Positions 61,130-64,000 of a DNA stretch of 64,000 bases are shown piece after piece (position 1 is the stretch's first letter; each line of letters begins with the position of its first letter). The notes beneath the pieces were generated by a model. The model ran no database searches, was not told where the DNA came from, and was given only the letters and a program-made list of their open reading frames with translations. A program made the translations under genes and the position numbers. Where the stretch lies: the NCBI GenBank assembly GCA_051453625.1, contig JBOZIK010000001.1, positions 191,685,962 to 191,749,961 of the forward strand, in the 5' to 3' direction. This DNA comes from Welwitschia mirabilis. Lineage: Eukaryota > Gnetophyta > Gnetopsida > Welwitschiales.

Positions 61130-62240
61130 AAACTTCTAATGTGTAGTAGGCTTAGGTAAACATGGAGAAGATGGAGGATGCCAAAGATCTATAAGGAAAT
61201 AATGGTCAAGAGTTATTGTGATAGAATGAGTAGTTTCATATCGCTATGATTTGATTGCGTCTAAGATATTAATAGAAACAACGTGCTCAATTTGATATAT
61301 ACAATCATGTACATATGTTAGTTACTTCTTTATGTGCTAAACTTTCCTCTCAATAAAGGATAGCCTCTGATGCAGCTTAGTGAAGCCTTCGTCCATAACC
61401 TCTATAAGGACTTATGCTATGTCAACTAGGAGAGCCTGCATCGATTCAAGGGTAATTTCAACAATAGGTATTTGTGCTTAAGGTTTCTCTACCTCTCTTA
61501 AAACCTATATGCCCATGTTCTATAGGTAACGAACTAATGTCTGAAGATATGTAAGTCTCTACTTACCCATAGGCTTAGGTATACCAAAGCATCTGAAATA
61601 GTTGAGAGGAGATATGACATGACCATAGTGGAAGGAAAGACTGGTGTTATGAATCAATCCTCTACATAAAATTCAATAAGCAAGTAATAGATGTATCATC
61701 AAAACTCCATGCCTATGACTAGTAATATTAACTAGTATATCTAATACTATACCATAAGCATAATACTCCTTTATGATACTAGTTGAGTGAATGCATATGT
61801 TTCCAATGCTAGCTAATATAATAACCATGGTGATGTCACTCAGGAGAATAGGTATTTCATGGCAATGGAAGTAGCTATAATCATATTAACTAGGGAATCA
61901 CACACATTAAATCACCTCCCAATATGCATTGTGTCATAGAACTATCTAGTCTCTGAGGCATAACAAACTCCATGTGCATTCACAATCTATCTAAGCTATA
62001 GGTTAATCAATCTAGAGTATACCTCTAGCTTGATCATACTTATGAAATCTCCAAAGTATCTCTCTACTTAGATAGAAACTAACTAAATAAAGAGTGATCA
62101 AGCTTATCGAGGTGGTGGATGCATAGGCTCTACACACTTAATCACAAGTGGGACTAGTGATCCTAACTCTTGCTCTAATACTTTAGCCTTAGTCTTAGCA
62201 TTATCCTATCTAGCTCATCATTTAGATGGTCTAATAAATC
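61130..62240 (-). pseudogene. Plant-transposon-type gag-like gene, family D copy 2
   Basis: Aligned to copy 1 over its length. Visible pieces: KAKVLEQELGSLVPLVIKC, ERYFGDFISMIKLEVYSRL, NAHGVCYASETR-FYDTMHIG, FRCFGIPKPMGK, RYL-NMGI-VLREVEKP, and a coiled tail with EGFTKLHQRLSFIERKV and the piece LTYVHDCIYQIEHVV. It ends near 61130. Stops again are chiefly TAG at glutamine positions, at partly different places from copy 1, so the two have decayed separately since duplication. Function in the element is unknown; capsid-like role is inferred from family membership. Confidence 0.55.
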
Positions 62241-64000
62241 ATAAACATAAAGTGCATCACATGAGATAAAGTGGAAATTACTAAAATGTGGCTCATGTAA
62301 ATCTCCAAGTGACCCTAGAACTGGTTTTTCTGTAAAAATCTTGGAAAGATGTTCTACCCTCTCTTTAAGAGAATCAATGCATTTTTTATTACCTAATTAT
62401 GTGAAGAACAAGTGTGAAACATGAGAAAAATAGAAAGATGTAAAATAGGTGGGCCCTACATGAGGTAAAAAATAAAAGTACTCAAATCAAAAATCTAATC
62501 TAGTATAATCATAGAGCTCATTACACTAATTAATTTACCTATAAAGACCACTATGCTTTGGCTTCTGATTTTTGAGAAATTGAGCTTCAAAAATTAAAAA
62601 CCTAATTCTACCTTATAAAATGCGCAAAATTAGATATCTCATAAAATCCTCAATGAAAATTAGATCTGCAAGTGTGAAATTGAATATCACAAAAAACCTA
62701 AATGATATACATGAAAACTTACACTTTAAAAGGCTAAAAAATAAGAGAAAAAAATCAAAAATAATGAGAAAGAGAAAAACATATCTCATTTTGACAAATC
62801 TAACGAAATCTCATGATCTAGGGCATGAAATTAACTAGTGCAAGATCCAAAAATTGGTGGACCTTAACATGATACATGGATTATAAAATAAATAAATGAA
62901 AATAACATAATAATAAAGAAAAATGATGGAAAAGAAGTCCAATCATGGTTTTATTACACTATCATCAAATTGTGTTTGGACATTATCCCTAGAAGAAATT
63001 ATCCATTTTGTTTTCTGAATGACTAGGTGGATGATAGGGCTTTGAAAAAGTTTAGAAAAAAAAGTTAGTCAAAAAAATTACGCTCAGATATCAACATGAA
63101 TATATTACAATTTATTAAAAAATATAAAAAATAGGAAATGATAAAGAATCATGACAAATACGGATAAGAAATTAAAAAAACTCTAAAGAATCAAAAGATA
63201 GTATGATAAAAATATACTAAGTAGGATGAATCCTAACAAAGAAAAGTAAACAAATGTGCTCAAACTAAAAAATAATCATGAAAATTATATAGAACTTGAA
63301 AAGATTCAAAGGAACATCATGAAAACCGGCAAGAATATCATCTAATAAAAAAGAATATCATCTAGTCAAAATGCTAAAGGAAAGTCAAATTTTATTGATA
63401 AAACAACCTGATTAAAAATGATAATAAGAATAAGAAACTTACTAAATGATAAAATCCTAAACCTTATAATGAAAAAATATAGAACTAACTCTGAAAGAAC
63501 AAACTAAATAACAAAATAAAAATAAAACAAAAATGATCAATTAGGAATGTGAAGAATATAGGGTATTTACCCTTAATCCTAATGTAGAAAACCCTCTTAG
63601 AAGACATCATAAAGCTACTTGAGTAAAGATGCATGATCAAATCTACCAACTCAATAAAGTTCCATTAAAAAAGATAGTCATTATTATTATATGAAAGATC
63701 GAGTGCTTAAAATAATGAATGATAAGACTAGACACTGCTTAGAAATAAAATCATCTACTCACACATCAAAATACACCTAAATCCTCAAAATTAAAATGAC
63801 CATCTAGGAATTCTAAAAGTCTAGGAAATAAGAAATGCCTTTGATGATACTAGGAATCACGAATCCGATGGTCTTAAATTTTTATTACTATCTTCCAGAA
63901 TGAGGAGAGTTCAACCATAGTTAGAGAAGTAAGGACTCATAAAGAATGGTCAAGTAATCCTCCAATAGAGTTTTCATAGCTACCAAAACTATTAAAGCTT
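62241..64000. other. Leader of family D copy 2 and unassigned AT-rich sequence
   Basis: 62241-62560 aligns with 60210-60506. Beyond that I see no gene. A lysine-rich plus-strand open frame at 62620-62838 lies in A-rich sequence and is not convincing. Confidence 0.5.

Noticed and set aside
62620-62838. Lysine-rich 72-codon plus-strand open frame
   Set aside because: Low-complexity A-rich sequence near the family D leader. Composition alone explains it.
62840-62875. Second primer-binding site (TTTTTGGATCTTGCAC, minus strand)
   Set aside because: Only the TTTTTGG part fits the tRNA-Asp-type site, and the rest does not follow by transitions.
1-64000. CRISPR arrays, bacterial operons, phage or organelle genes
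   Set aside because: No regularly spaced repeats, ribosome-binding sites or compact long genes. The content is plant-type retroelement debris.

Overview
The window reads as nuclear, intergenic plant DNA. It is strongly AT-rich by eye, carries eight runs of N (a scaffolded assembly), and I recognise no intact host gene, rRNA, tRNA or CRISPR array. What I can identify is decayed LTR-retrotransposons and non-autonomous relatives, many nested or repeated. Most breaks in their reading frames are TAG, TAA or TGA where glutamine (CAG/CAA), arginine (CGA) or tryptophan (TGG) is expected. Primer-binding sites have lost almost every C:G pair as C-to-T or G-to-A. This is the footprint expected of long-term cytosine methylation and deamination, as in large, slowly purged plant genomes. 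A gymnosperm-like or similarly old repeat landscape is possible, but the species cannot be named from this sequence.

Layout. 1-2.24 kb: minus-strand gag with a candidate LTR. 2.3-6.3 kb: minus-strand Ty3/gypsy family A copy (gag, tRNA-Asp-type primer site, LTR with TATA box). 6.9-11 kb: minus-strand Ty1/copia remnant (protease, gag, LTR-like region). 11-15.3 kb: nothing recognisable. 15.3-35.4 kb: a plus-strand array of family A units (LTR, primer site, gag, aspartic protease, an unidentified conserved frame, then a plant-transposon-type gag-like gene), with gaps whose stated sizes disagree with the paralogous copies. 35.5-36.6 kb: copia-type LTR. 37.5-39.3 kb: minus-strand gag-like pseudogene. 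40.4-44.1 kb: minus-strand copia element with its integrase core and reverse transcriptase missing. 44.1-51.5 kb: a family A LTR fragment split by a nearly complete element C (both LTRs, primer site, polypurine tract and AATGA target duplications are visible). 51.5-58.4 kb: repeat fragments, a minisatellite and unassigned AT-rich DNA. 58.4-62.6 kb: two repeated minus-strand gag-like pseudogenes, one with an intact G-box and TCP-type site upstream. 62.6-64 kb: nothing recognisable.

Nothing here looks like a working gene system. The more interesting material is structural: the nested element C and its apparent templated repair scar, four clusters of an AGATGTCT palindrome, a conserved unknown frame sitting where reverse transcriptase would be expected, and assembly gaps that probably hide whole repeat units.
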